A stretch of DNA of 64,000 nucleotides, from contig NZ_JAQQPS010000007.1 in NCBI RefSeq assembly GCF_036688685.1, positions 169,801 to 233,800 of the forward strand, read 5' to 3'. Numbering within the stretch: the stretch's first letter is position 1; every line of letters begins with the position of its first letter. The translations under genes and the position numbers were made by a program. Under the pieces are notes generated by a model. The model was not told the DNA's origin, searched no databases, and saw only the letters and a program-made list of their open reading frames with translations. Below, piece after piece: positions 17,975 through 25,157 of the stretch. The stretch is from JALYUM01 sp036688685 (lineage in GTDB: Bacteria > Pseudomonadota > Gammaproteobacteria > Burkholderiales > Burkholderiaceae_D).

Positions 17975-18109
17975 GATGGTTCCCTGGAAGAATGGACGCT
18001 TAAACGGATCGGCCTGGCGACGCCAGGAACAATCTCGGTTCGACCCATCTTCTTGCAGGAGATTCCGGCGACGATTGCGGCGCTTGATGTGCCGCTAATA
18101 TGCGTCGGT

Positions 18110-18295
18110 TCAGCGCTGGCGCGCTGGCGGCGCGTAGTCCGGCTTCGCGGCCAGCACCAGCGGGATGGCGAATGGACCCAGCAGGGACAGCAACATGGTT
18201 GAACGGGTCGACGTGCGGACGTGGCGACGCTTGGCGATGGCCAGGCACACAACGCCGGAAATGAGCCAGATCGAAGCAAATAAGTATGTCGTCAT
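18110..18295 (-). CDS. Small two-helix membrane protein of unknown function
   Basis: A 61-residue protein starting at 18293-18295, with AGGAG six bases upstream. It has two hydrophobic segments (about 3-20 and 33-50) separated by a basic loop (K-R-R-H-V-R-T) and a short C-terminal tail. The good RBS and membrane pattern argue that it is real although short. It lies between the cytochrome b561 gene and the alpha/beta hydrolase on the same strand, 109 bp after the former. Confidence 0.6.
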   Translation of the reverse strand: MTTYLFASIWLISGVVCLAIAKRRHVRTSTRSTMLLSLLGPFAIPLVLAAKPDYAPPARQR

Positions 18296-18404
18296 GCAGT
18301 ACTCCTGATGATGGAAACCCTGGTTGATCGTGCCGCGGCTGGCAGATGCCGATCGACACCGGCCAGCCGTGAAGACCCACCATACCACCAAACCGCGGCG
18401 CGGT

Positions 18405-18947
18405 TTATTTCGTTGCCGCCCCACCCTTGGCCATCTGGCCGAACACGCCGTCGCGACGCACCCAGGCGTGGTACAGCGCAGCACCGAGGTGTGCCAGAAT
18501 CGTCAGGAACAGCAGGTAAGCCAGCACGCCATGGAGCGGACGCAGAAAGCCGTAGATCACCGGGCTGTGCGGCAAAATGGCGGGCAGGTGCACGCCCGCG
18601 AACATTGGAATTGGATAGCCGCCGGCCGACAACATCGCCCAGCCGATCACCGGCATTGCCAGCATCAGGCCATATAACATCCAGTGCGAGGCCGTCGCGG
18701 CCCACACTTGCAGGCGCGGCAGGTCGGCCGGCAGCGCCGGCGGCCGGTTGCGCAGGCGATTGACCAGGCGCACGATGGCCAGCAGCAAGATCGCGATGCC
18801 GAGCGGGCGGTGCAGGTCGAGCAGTTGCTCGCGATGTTGCAGGGAAATAACCATGCCAGCGCCAATGAACAGCATGGCGAAGATGGCGGCCGCCATCGAC
18901 CAGTGCAGCAGGCGGGCCAGCGGATTGAAGTGGCGTGGATCGCTCAT
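18405..18947 (-). CDS. Cytochrome b561 family di-heme membrane protein
   Basis: A 180-residue protein with four predicted membrane helices. The heme-ligand His residues occur in L-L-H-W, L-D-L-H-R-P, P-L-H-G and L-A-H-L, the bacterial b561 pattern. It should transfer electrons across the inner membrane. Its start overlaps the stop of the membrane-anchored catalase-like gene by ATGA, so the two form a unit. The cytochrome may supply electrons to, or act in the same peroxide-defence path as, that protein. Confidence 0.92.
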   Translation of the reverse strand: MSDPRHFNPLARLLHWSMAAAIFAMLFIGAGMVISLQHREQLLDLHRPLGIAILLLAIVRLVNRLRNRPPALPADLPRLQVWAATASHWMLYGLMLAMPVIGWAMLSAGGYPIPMFAGVHLPAILPHSPVIYGFLRPLHGVLAYLLFLTILAHLGAALYHAWVRRDGVFGQMAKGGAATK

Positions 18948-20023
18948 TTTGGACTCCCGACGGCAGGTGCTTTGCCGGCGCTGATTTCGCGTTCGCGGCG
19001 ATTGAAGGAGACAGAATACGCTGCCGAGCGGGCGTGCAGGACTGGATCATTGGTGCTCTTGATGCCTGTCGGCAGCATCAAAGGATCGAAGTTCAGGTCG
19101 CGGCATGGGCCGGTTTCCTGGGCTTCGGCGCGCACCATGGTGAGTGTCCCAATCGTTGTTTCCGGGCGGCTGTCGGGCCAGGCGATCGAGGGATTGTCGA
19201 TGGCGTCGCCGGGCGCGGCGAATTGCATGACCATGTCCCAGACCAGGGGGCCGGCGGCCAGGCGCCGATCGAGGTCGGTGGCCAGAAAAGTGGGCTCGGC
19301 CATTTTCAGTTGTTCGGGCGTCATCGATGTGAACGGGGCGCGCGGGCGCATCGACCAGCGCACCGCGCGTTCGACGCCCTTGGCATCAACCAGGCGGAAG
19401 GCGTTGACGCCGTTGTAGCGGGTGTTGGCGAGGCTGTCGGACTTGGGCGACGTTTTGGCCCATTGCTGGAAGGCGAGAATTTCCGGATTGCTGGCCAGCA
19501 CCGCTTGCATCCTGGCCGGATCGGGCTTGCCGGTGGCCGGGTCGGGGCGCCCGGCCAGATTCATGGCCTGAAAGGCTTCCGGTGTCGCGGTCGCAAAGAA
19601 CGGAAAGCTGTTCATCGCGATGCGCCAGTCCTGGCCATCGTCGGTTTTGAATTGCACGGCCATGCCGCGCACCGGCGCGGTGTTGTCCGGCGCATACGGG
19701 TTGTTGCCCGGCGTGGAAAAGCGGCCCACGATCGCAATCGAGGGTTGCGCGAACGCGCGCGCGGTGGACAGCGCGGCCGCTGCGGGCGTGGGCGCGAAGG
19801 TACCCGCAAAACAGATGCCGCGGCTGTGCGCGCGGCGAAAGCCCGGTTGCGGCTTGCCGGACGATTCGGCCGTATCCATCATCTTTTGTGGCGTCAGCCC
19901 GTGCTGGCCAAACCAGCCGCCGGTAAAGGCGAACAGCGCGGCAATCGCTGCGACGATCAGGGCAATGGGCAACAGGAACAGCAGGGAACCGCGGGGCGGC
20001 GTGGGCGTGGGCATCGGATACAT
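18944..20023 (-). CDS. Membrane-anchored catalase-family peroxidase (SrpA-like)
   Basis: A 359-residue catalase-fold protein, shorter than typical monofunctional catalases (about 480 or more) and with one N-terminal membrane helix (about 13-34). Recognisable catalase features are G-F-R-R-A-H-S-R-G-I-C-F-x-G with the distal His, F-S-x-P-G-N-N-P-Y and the W-S-M-R-P region. Such mini-catalases are usually heme peroxidases exported to the periplasm. It is coupled by ATGA to the cytochrome b561 gene. This pairing is known in proteobacteria and suggests peroxide or organic peroxide reduction at the membrane. Confidence 0.88.
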   Translation of the reverse strand: MYPMPTPTPPRGSLLFLLPIALIVAAIAALFAFTGGWFGQHGLTPQKMMDTAESSGKPQPGFRRAHSRGICFAGTFAPTPAAAALSTARAFAQPSIAIVGRFSTPGNNPYAPDNTAPVRGMAVQFKTDDGQDWRIAMNSFPFFATATPEAFQAMNLAGRPDPATGKPDPARMQAVLASNPEILAFQQWAKTSPKSDSLANTRYNGVNAFRLVDAKGVERAVRWSMRPRAPFTSMTPEQLKMAEPTFLATDLDRRLAAGPLVWDMVMQFAAPGDAIDNPSIAWPDSRPETTIGTLTMVRAEAQETGPCRDLNFDPLMLPTGIKSTNDPVLHARSAAYSVSFNRREREISAGKAPAVGSPK

Positions 20024-20112
20024 ACTTTCAATAAAGATAACAGAATGAAACGGATTGTCGCATCGAATCTGTTAACTCGCCGTTCGTCTGCGCGCCAGCG
20101 CCGTAGCTTGCC

Positions 20113-20502
20113 TCAGCCGGGCGGCAGCCAGGCCGGCTTTTGCTGCGCAAACAATTCGTGCTCGACGCTGCCAGTCCAGGCTGGCTGCAGCGTACCCAGC
20201 GCGACGGCGACGCGTTCCGGCGTTGCTGCCCCACGCCAGTACAGCATCGAGCCGCACACGCTGCAAAAGCCGCAGCGACCCGCGCTGGACTTGGCAAATT
20301 CCGTGATCAGGCCGGCGCCCAGTTCGAGGCAAAAGCCGGCGGCATGAACATTGCCGTAGGAACCGGCGATGCCGTGCTGGCGCTGGCACTGGCTGCAGTA
20401 ACAGTGGCTGGTGCAAAACAGCGGGCCCTTGGCGCGGTAGGCAACGGCGCCGCACAGGCAGGCGCCGCGCAGCACATCGGAAGGAAGATCGAACAGCGGC
20501 AT
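20113..20502 (-). CDS. GFA family zinc-binding protein (second of a tandem pair)
   Basis: A 129-residue protein of the glutathione-dependent formaldehyde-activating enzyme (GFA) fold. The metal-binding cysteines appear in G-A-C-L-C-G, H-C-Y-C-S-Q-C-Q and C-S-V-C-G-S. The start at 20500-20502 gives the usual length. It lies four bases after a close paralogue, so both come from tandem duplication or co-operonic paralogy. GFA activity on formaldehyde is known for only some members, so the substrate is open. Confidence 0.88.
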   Translation of the reverse strand: MPLFDLPSDVLRGACLCGAVAYRAKGPLFCTSHCYCSQCQRQHGIAGSYGNVHAAGFCLELGAGLITEFAKSSAGRCGFCSVCGSMLYWRGAATPERVAVALGTLQPAWTGSVEHELFAQQKPAWLPPG

Positions 20503-20506
20503 GGCG

Positions 20507-20893
20507 CTAGCGCCGCGGCAGCCAGGTCGGCTTGCTCTCAACGTACAGTTCGCGCGTGACGGCGCCGGTCCAGGCCGGCTGCAAGGCGCCGAGCGACAGG
20601 GCAATCACCTCCGGCGTCGCGGGGCTGCGCCAGTACAGGGACGAACCGCAGGTCCGGCAAAACCCGCGCCGCGCCTGCCCTGACGACGCGTAGTCGACAA
20701 TCAGGTCGGCGCCCTGTTCGACCACGTAGCCGCTGCTTGCGACATTGACGTAGGAACCGGCCGCGGCGCCGTGGAATTTCTGGCACATGGTGCAATAACA
20801 GTGGCTGGCACCGAGCGCCGGCAAGGCAGCATGGAACACGATGCCGCCGCACAGGCAACTGCCGTGCAACAAGTTGTCCTTGGTCGTCATCAT
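20507..20893 (-). CDS. GFA family zinc-binding protein (first of a tandem pair)
   Basis: A 128-residue GFA-fold protein with G-S-C-L-C-G, H-C-Y-C-T-M-C-Q and C-R-T-C-G-S metal sites. It shares the Y-W-R, L-Q-P-A-W-T-G and K-P-x-W-L-P patterns with its downstream neighbour. Two adjacent ATGs (20893 and 20890) are possible starts; the first was taken. It is transcribed leftwards just ahead of the second copy. Confidence 0.88.
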   Translation of the reverse strand: MMTTKDNLLHGSCLCGGIVFHAALPALGASHCYCTMCQKFHGAAAGSYVNVASSGYVVEQGADLIVDYASSGQARRGFCRTCGSSLYWRSPATPEVIALSLGALQPAWTGAVTRELYVESKPTWLPRR

Positions 20894-21011
20894 GGCGCCG
20901 GCTTCCGTCGAAGGTGTCAAGCTTCGACAGTAGCACAGCCTTGCGCGTGCGGGCGCAGGGTACGCTGCGCAATCTCGGGGCCGGGCGCGTCAATCCAGCC
21001 GCCCTGCGTGA

Positions 21012-21151
21012 TGGCGCCGATCGAAGATATCTTCAATGCGAGCGCGCGCCAGGACGCGCAATCGGCGCGGGCGGCGATGCGGATTCATTTAAGTAACAGC
21101 AAGGAGCGCTTGCGCAAGGCGCAGGAGCAGCGCGAGGGCGGCGTGGCCTGA
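21012..21151 (+). pseudogene. C-terminal remnant of a GntR/FadR-type (FCD domain) regulator
   Basis: The frame ending at TGA 21149-21151 reads I-E-D-I-F-N-A-S-A-R-Q-D-A-Q-S-A-R-A-A-M-R-I-H-L and then S-K-E-R-L-R. This is the characteristic last two helices of an FCD-domain GntR protein. Nothing upstream in any frame gives the winged helix or the rest of the FCD domain. It lies 232 bp before kdgD, a normal place for a glucarate or galactarate regulator, and appears to be a broken gene. Confidence 0.6.
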
Positions 21152-21209
21152 TCGCGGCGCGGCCTGATCGCGGCGCGGCCTGATCGCGGCGCGGCCTGAT
21201 CGCGGCGCG
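21146..21209. repeat. Four tandem copies of a 16 bp GC-rich unit
   Basis: GCCTGATCGCGGCGCG is repeated four times without mismatch, followed by a partial GCC. The first copy carries the stop codon of the regulator remnant. This may be a slippage expansion at the decayed gene end. Confidence 0.9.
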
Positions 21210-21294
21210 GCCCTGACGCTTTTTTCAAGCGCGCCACACCACGCGCCGCGCCAAGCCGTTTTTTACATTGCGCCGCTTGTCCTCTGATTTTATA

Positions 21295-21320
21295 TGTTGT
21301 ACGATGTCTGATAACATACC
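21295..21320 (+). promoter_or_regulatory. Candidate operator/promoter of kdgD, shared with gudD
   Basis: TGTTGTACGATG followed by TCTGATAACATACC matches the sequence upstream of gudD (29265-29291, minus strand) at nearly every position: TGTTGTAYGATGWCTGATAACWTACC with one indel. The outer parts GTTGTA and TGATAAC form an imperfect palindrome, as expected of a GntR/FadR-type site. The element is 63 bp upstream of the kdgD ATG. Confidence 0.6.
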
Positions 21321-21382
21321 GCGTTCGCTCGCCGGCCGCCCTGAACCACCTCACTCGCTCAACCATGATTGGAGACATCAAC

Positions 21383-22297
21383 ATGTTTACCCCACAAGAC
21401 CTCAAACAAATCCTGTCGTCCGGCCTGCTTTCCTTCCCGATCACCGACTTCGACGCCCAGGGCGATTTCGTCGCCAGCACCTACGCCGACCGCCTCGAAT
21501 GGCTGGCCCCGTATGGCGCCACGGCCCTGTTCGTCGCCGGCGGCACCGGTGAATTCTTTTCGCTCACGCCCGAGGACTACACGCAAGTGGTCAAAGTGGC
21601 CGTGGAAACCTGCCGCGGCAAGGTGCCGATCCTGGCCGGCGCCGGTGGCCCGACCCGCATGGCCATCAAGTATGCCCAGGAAGCCGAACGCCTCGGCGCC
21701 CACGGCATCCTGTTGATGCCGCACTACCTCACGGAAGCGAGCCAGGACGGCCTGGTCGAGCACGTCGCTGCCGTGTGCGCCTCCGTCAAATTCGGCGTGG
21801 TCATCTACAACCGCAACGTCTGCAAACTGAACGCCGCCTCCCTGCTCGAACTGGCCGACCGTTGCCCCAACCTGATCGGTTTTAAAGACGGCGTGGGCGA
21901 GATCGAAACCATGGTCACCATCCGCCGCAAACTGGGCGACCGTTTTACCTATCTGGGCGGCCTGCCGACCGCAGAAGTGTATGCTTGCGCTTACAAGGCG
22001 CTGGGCGTGCCGGTGTATTCGTCGGCCGTGTTCAACTTCATTCCGAAAACTGCCATCGAATTCTATGAAGCCGTGCGGACCGACGACTTCGCCACCACCG
22101 AACGCCTGATCGACAGCTTCTTCCTGCCTTACCTGGACATCCGCAACAAAAAGGCGGGCTATGCCGTCAGTATCGTGAAAGCCGGCGCCACGCTGGTCGG
22201 CCACACGGCCGGTCCGGTGCGCACGCCGCTGATCGACCTGAATATGCAAGAATGCGAACAGCTCGATGCACTGATCAAATCGCTCGGCCCGCAATAA
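21383..22297 (+). CDS. kdgD: 5-dehydro-4-deoxyglucarate dehydratase (KdgD)
   Basis: A 304-residue member of the DHDPS/NAL aldolase superfamily. It converts 5-keto-4-deoxy-D-glucarate to alpha-ketoglutarate semialdehyde, CO2 and water. The G-G-T-G-E-F-F-S-L loop, the Y-N-R-N Tyr and the Schiff-base Lys in G-F-K-D-G-V-G-E match KdgD proteins closely. The ATG at 21383 was chosen since GGAG lies nine bases upstream; an ATG at 21365 is less likely. The next gene supplies the following step, 11 bp downstream. Confidence 0.94.
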   Translation: MFTPQDLKQILSSGLLSFPITDFDAQGDFVASTYADRLEWLAPYGATALFVAGGTGEFFSLTPEDYTQVVKVAVETCRGKVPILAGAGGPTRMAIKYAQEAERLGAHGILLMPHYLTEASQDGLVEHVAAVCASVKFGVVIYNRNVCKLNAASLLELADRCPNLIGFKDGVGEIETMVTIRRKLGDRFTYLGGLPTAEVYACAYKALGVPVYSSAVFNFIPKTAIEFYEAVRTDDFATTERLIDSFFLPYLDIRNKKAGYAVSIVKAGATLVGHTAGPVRTPLIDLNMQECEQLDALIKSLGPQ

Positions 22298-22308
22298 AGG
22301 AGATCCCC

Positions 22309-23892
22309 ATGCCCCCTGCCCTGAACGGCCAGCTGCTCATTGGCGCTGCCAGCAGCGCCGGCAGTGCGGCGCCGCTGCGCGCCGTCAACCCGGCCACCGG
22401 CGCACAGATCGACCCGGCATTTAGCACCGCAACCGTGGCCGACGTCGCCCGTGCCTGCACCCTGGCCAGCCAGGCCTTCGACACCTATCGCGCCACGGCC
22501 CCGGAAGCGCGCGCCGCCTTCCTCGAACAGATCGCCCAGAACATCGTCGATATCGGCCCGGCCCTGATCGAGCGCGCCATGCTCGAATCCGGTTTGCCGC
22601 AGGCCCGCCTCGAAGGCGAGCGCGGCCGAACTGTGAACCAGTTGCGGCTGTTTGCCAAAGTCGTGCGTGATGGTCACTTCCTCGGCGCCGCGCTCGATGC
22701 CGCGCTGCCGGAACGGGTACCGGCCCGCCCCGACCTGCGCCTGCGCAAGATCGCCCTGGGCCCGGTCGCCGTGTTTGGCGCGAGTAATTTCCCGCTGGCT
22801 TACTCGGTGGCTGGCGGCGATACCGCGTCGGCGCTGGCGGCCGGCTGCCCGGTGGTGGTCAAGGCCCACGGCGCCCATCCGGGCACGTCCGAGCTGGTCG
22901 GCCGTGCAATCCAGGCCGCCGTGGCCGCATGCGGCTTGCCGGAAGGCGTGTTTTCGATGTTGCATGGGGATGGCCGCACCATCGGCCAGGCGCTGGTGAG
23001 CAATCCGGCCATCAAGGCTGTTGGCTTCACCGGCTCGCGCCAGGGCGGACTGGCACTGGTGCGCGCGGCTGCGCAGCGCGAGGAACCGATTCCGGTGTAC
23101 GCCGAAATGAGCAGCGTGAACCCGATGTTCCTGTTGCCGGCGGCACTAGAACAGGGCGCCGCCAAGATCGGCGCCGGCTTCGTCGATTCGCTCACCCTCG
23201 GCGCCGGCCAGTTCTGCACCAACCCGGGCCTGGTGATTGCCCTGGCTGGCCCGGCGCTGGACAGCTTTATTGAAGCGGCCTCGACAGCATTGCACGAGAA
23301 GGTCGGCAGCACCATGCTGACGCCCGCGATTCACGCCGCGTTCAATGAAGGCGTGGCCAGGCTGGCGGCCGAGCCAGGTGTTTCGCCAGTTGCGCGCGGC
23401 CAGGCGGGCAGCACCGTGCACGCCGGCCAGGCTGCCCTGTTCGTCACCGGCGCGGCCAATTTCATCGCCAACCCGACACTGGAAGACGAGATCTTCGGCG
23501 CCGCCGCACTGATCGTGCGCTGCGACGACATCAGCCAGTTCTACCAGCTTGCCGAACACGTCGACGGCCAGCTGACCGCCAGCCTGTTCCTGGTCGAAGC
23601 CGACAAGGCGCTGGCGCGAGCCCTGTTGCCAGCCCTCGAGCGCAAGGCCGGGCGCGTGCTGGTGAACGGTTTCCCGACCGGCGTCGAGGTGTCGCATGCG
23701 ATGGTGCATGGCGGCCCGTTCCCGGCCACGTCCGACAGCCGCAGCACCTCGGTGGGCGCCGCTGCCATCGACCGTTTCCTGCGCCCGGTCAGCTACCAGG
23801 ACTTCCCGGCGTGGCTGTTGCCGCCTGCATTACAAGACGACAACCCACTCAAATTGTGGAGACTACGCAACGGGGAATTAGGCCAATCCTAG
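22309..23892 (+). CDS. Alpha-ketoglutarate semialdehyde dehydrogenase (2,5-dioxovalerate dehydrogenase)
   Basis: A 527-residue aldehyde dehydrogenase that should oxidise alpha-ketoglutarate semialdehyde, the KdgD product, to alpha-ketoglutarate. The start at 22309 follows a strong AAAGGAG. F-G-A-S-N-F-P-L forms the nucleotide-binding segment. The catalytic Cys lies in G-A-G-Q-F-C-T-N-P-G and the Glu in Y-A-E-M-S-S-V-N-P. These motifs are diagnostic of the KGSADH subgroup rather than SSADH. It is in an operon with kdgD and ends 53 bp before a porin. Confidence 0.93.
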   Translation: MPPALNGQLLIGAASSAGSAAPLRAVNPATGAQIDPAFSTATVADVARACTLASQAFDTYRATAPEARAAFLEQIAQNIVDIGPALIERAMLESGLPQARLEGERGRTVNQLRLFAKVVRDGHFLGAALDAALPERVPARPDLRLRKIALGPVAVFGASNFPLAYSVAGGDTASALAAGCPVVVKAHGAHPGTSELVGRAIQAAVAACGLPEGVFSMLHGDGRTIGQALVSNPAIKAVGFTGSRQGGLALVRAAAQREEPIPVYAEMSSVNPMFLLPAALEQGAAKIGAGFVDSLTLGAGQFCTNPGLVIALAGPALDSFIEAASTALHEKVGSTMLTPAIHAAFNEGVARLAAEPGVSPVARGQAGSTVHAGQAALFVTGAANFIANPTLEDEIFGAAALIVRCDDISQFYQLAEHVDGQLTASLFLVEADKALARALLPALERKAGRVLVNGFPTGVEVSHAMVHGGPFPATSDSRSTSVGAAAIDRFLRPVSYQDFPAWLLPPALQDDNPLKLWRLRNGELGQS

Positions 23893-23945
23893 TTGATCGG
23901 TTAAACTGCGGCCATTACCCTTGGACAACTATAACGGAGCACCAA

Positions 23946-25022
23946 TTGAATAAGAACATCATCCTTACCGCCATCTTGCTTGGCACCACCGGCATCGCTG
24001 CCGCCCAATCGTCGTCGGTCACCATCTACGGTATCGTCGATGCCGGTTTTGTCGCTGAACGCGGTGGCGCAACCACGAATAACAAAATCACCAGCGGCGC
24101 CGCATCGGCTTCCCGCCTTGGCTTCAAAGGTTCGGAAGATCTGGGCGGCGGCACGTCGGCCATCTTCACCCTGGAATCGGGCGTGAAGATCGACACCGGC
24201 GAACTGGACGCGACCAACACGCTGTTCAATCGCCAGGCATTCGTCGGCCTGAAAACCGTCAACGGCACCGTGACGCTGGGTCGCCAGTACACGCCATACC
24301 ACAACGCGCTGGCGCAAGTCGGCGATCCGTTCGGTACGGGTTACGCTGGCGGTTCGAAGAACCTGTTCCCGGATTCGGGCACCAACGTTCGTACCAGCAA
24401 CACCGTGCTGTACACCTCGCCAACCATTTCGGGCTTCTCGGCTGACGTGGCTTACGCGTTCGGCGAGCAGGCTGGCAACAACGACGCCGGTCGCCAGTTC
24501 GGCGGTTCGGTCGGCTATGCCAACGGTCCATTGAATGTGCGCGTTGTGTACAACAACAAGAACACGGATGTCGTCGCCGTCGGCACCACCGCCGCCATCA
24601 GCCGCAACATCGCCCACAACACCCTGATCGTTGCGAACTACGATTTCGGCGTGTTGCGCGCTTACGTGTCGGCTGGTTTCGACAAAGGCACCAGCAGCGC
24701 CCCACTGGGCAACGCAACCGCCTACGGTCGCACTGCAGTCGCTTCGCTGGACGGCAATGAATTCCTGTTCGGCCTGTCGGCACCAGTCATGTCCGGCACC
24801 CTGCTCGCTTCGGTACAGCACAAGAACGACAAGGGCAACCTGAACCAGGATGCAACCGGTTGGGGCCTGGGTTACCTGTACCCACTGTCGAAGCGTACCA
24901 ACCTGTACGGCGCGTACGGTTCGATCAACAACAAGAACGGCGCTGGCTACACGGTGGCGAATAACACCGAAACAGGTAGCGGCGACAAAGCCTTCAATCT
25001 GGGCGTGCGTCACTCGTTCTAA
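23946..25022 (+). CDS. Trimeric outer-membrane porin of the glucarate operon (TTG start)
   Basis: A 358-residue betaproteobacterial porin. The signal peptide M(L)-N-K-N-I-I-L-T-A-I-L-L-G ends at A-A-A-Q, and the mature chain opens with S-S-V-T-I-Y-G-I-V-D-A-G-F. Further features are the N-R-Q-A-F-V-G-L and L-G-R-Q-Y-T-P strands and a C-terminal Phe in R-H-S-F. No ATG fits the signal peptide. TTG at 23946-23948, with GGAG seven bases upstream, is the clear start. As the third gene after kdgD it may help sugar-acid uptake. Confidence 0.93.
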   Translation: MNKNIILTAILLGTTGIAAAQSSSVTIYGIVDAGFVAERGGATTNNKITSGAASASRLGFKGSEDLGGGTSAIFTLESGVKIDTGELDATNTLFNRQAFVGLKTVNGTVTLGRQYTPYHNALAQVGDPFGTGYAGGSKNLFPDSGTNVRTSNTVLYTSPTISGFSADVAYAFGEQAGNNDAGRQFGGSVGYANGPLNVRVVYNNKNTDVVAVGTTAAISRNIAHNTLIVANYDFGVLRAYVSAGFDKGTSSAPLGNATAYGRTAVASLDGNEFLFGLSAPVMSGTLLASVQHKNDKGNLNQDATGWGLGYLYPLSKRTNLYGAYGSINNKNGAGYTVANNTETGSGDKAFNLGVRHSF

Positions 25023-25028
25023 TCCCGC

Positions 25029-25046
25029 TCCCCGCGCAGGCGGGGA
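25029..25046. repeat. Hairpin related to the dispersed palindrome at 8838-8855
   Basis: TCCCCGC and GCGGGGA pair around a GCAG loop, followed by CACATACC. It shares the CCCGCGCAGGCGGG-type core and flank with the element at 8838. It lies seven bases after the porin stop and may assist termination. Confidence 0.5.
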
Positions 25047-25091
25047 CACATACCACCTTCGTGTAGTGTGACCACGAATCGAAGGTGCGAT

Positions 25092-25130
25092 AAAAAAGCG
25101 CCAACCAGAGCAATCTGGCTGGCGCTTTTT
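25092..25130. terminator. Bidirectional Rho-independent terminator
   Basis: AAAAAAGCGCCAACCAG pairs with CTGGCTGGCGCTTTTT (one wobble position) around AGCAAT, with A and T tracts on both sides. It separates the rightward porin operon from the leftward methyltransferase gene. Confidence 0.88.
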
Positions 25131-25157
25131 ACATGGCGCTGTTCGGGTTAAGCGGCT

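Noticed and set aside
20113..20893. GFA pair considered as one gene split by a frameshift
   Set aside because: Each copy has a complete set of Cys motifs, its own start and the full family length; they are paralogues.
21146..21209. Short repeats considered as a CRISPR remnant
   Set aside because: The 16 bp units are directly abutting with no spacers and no cas genes are present.
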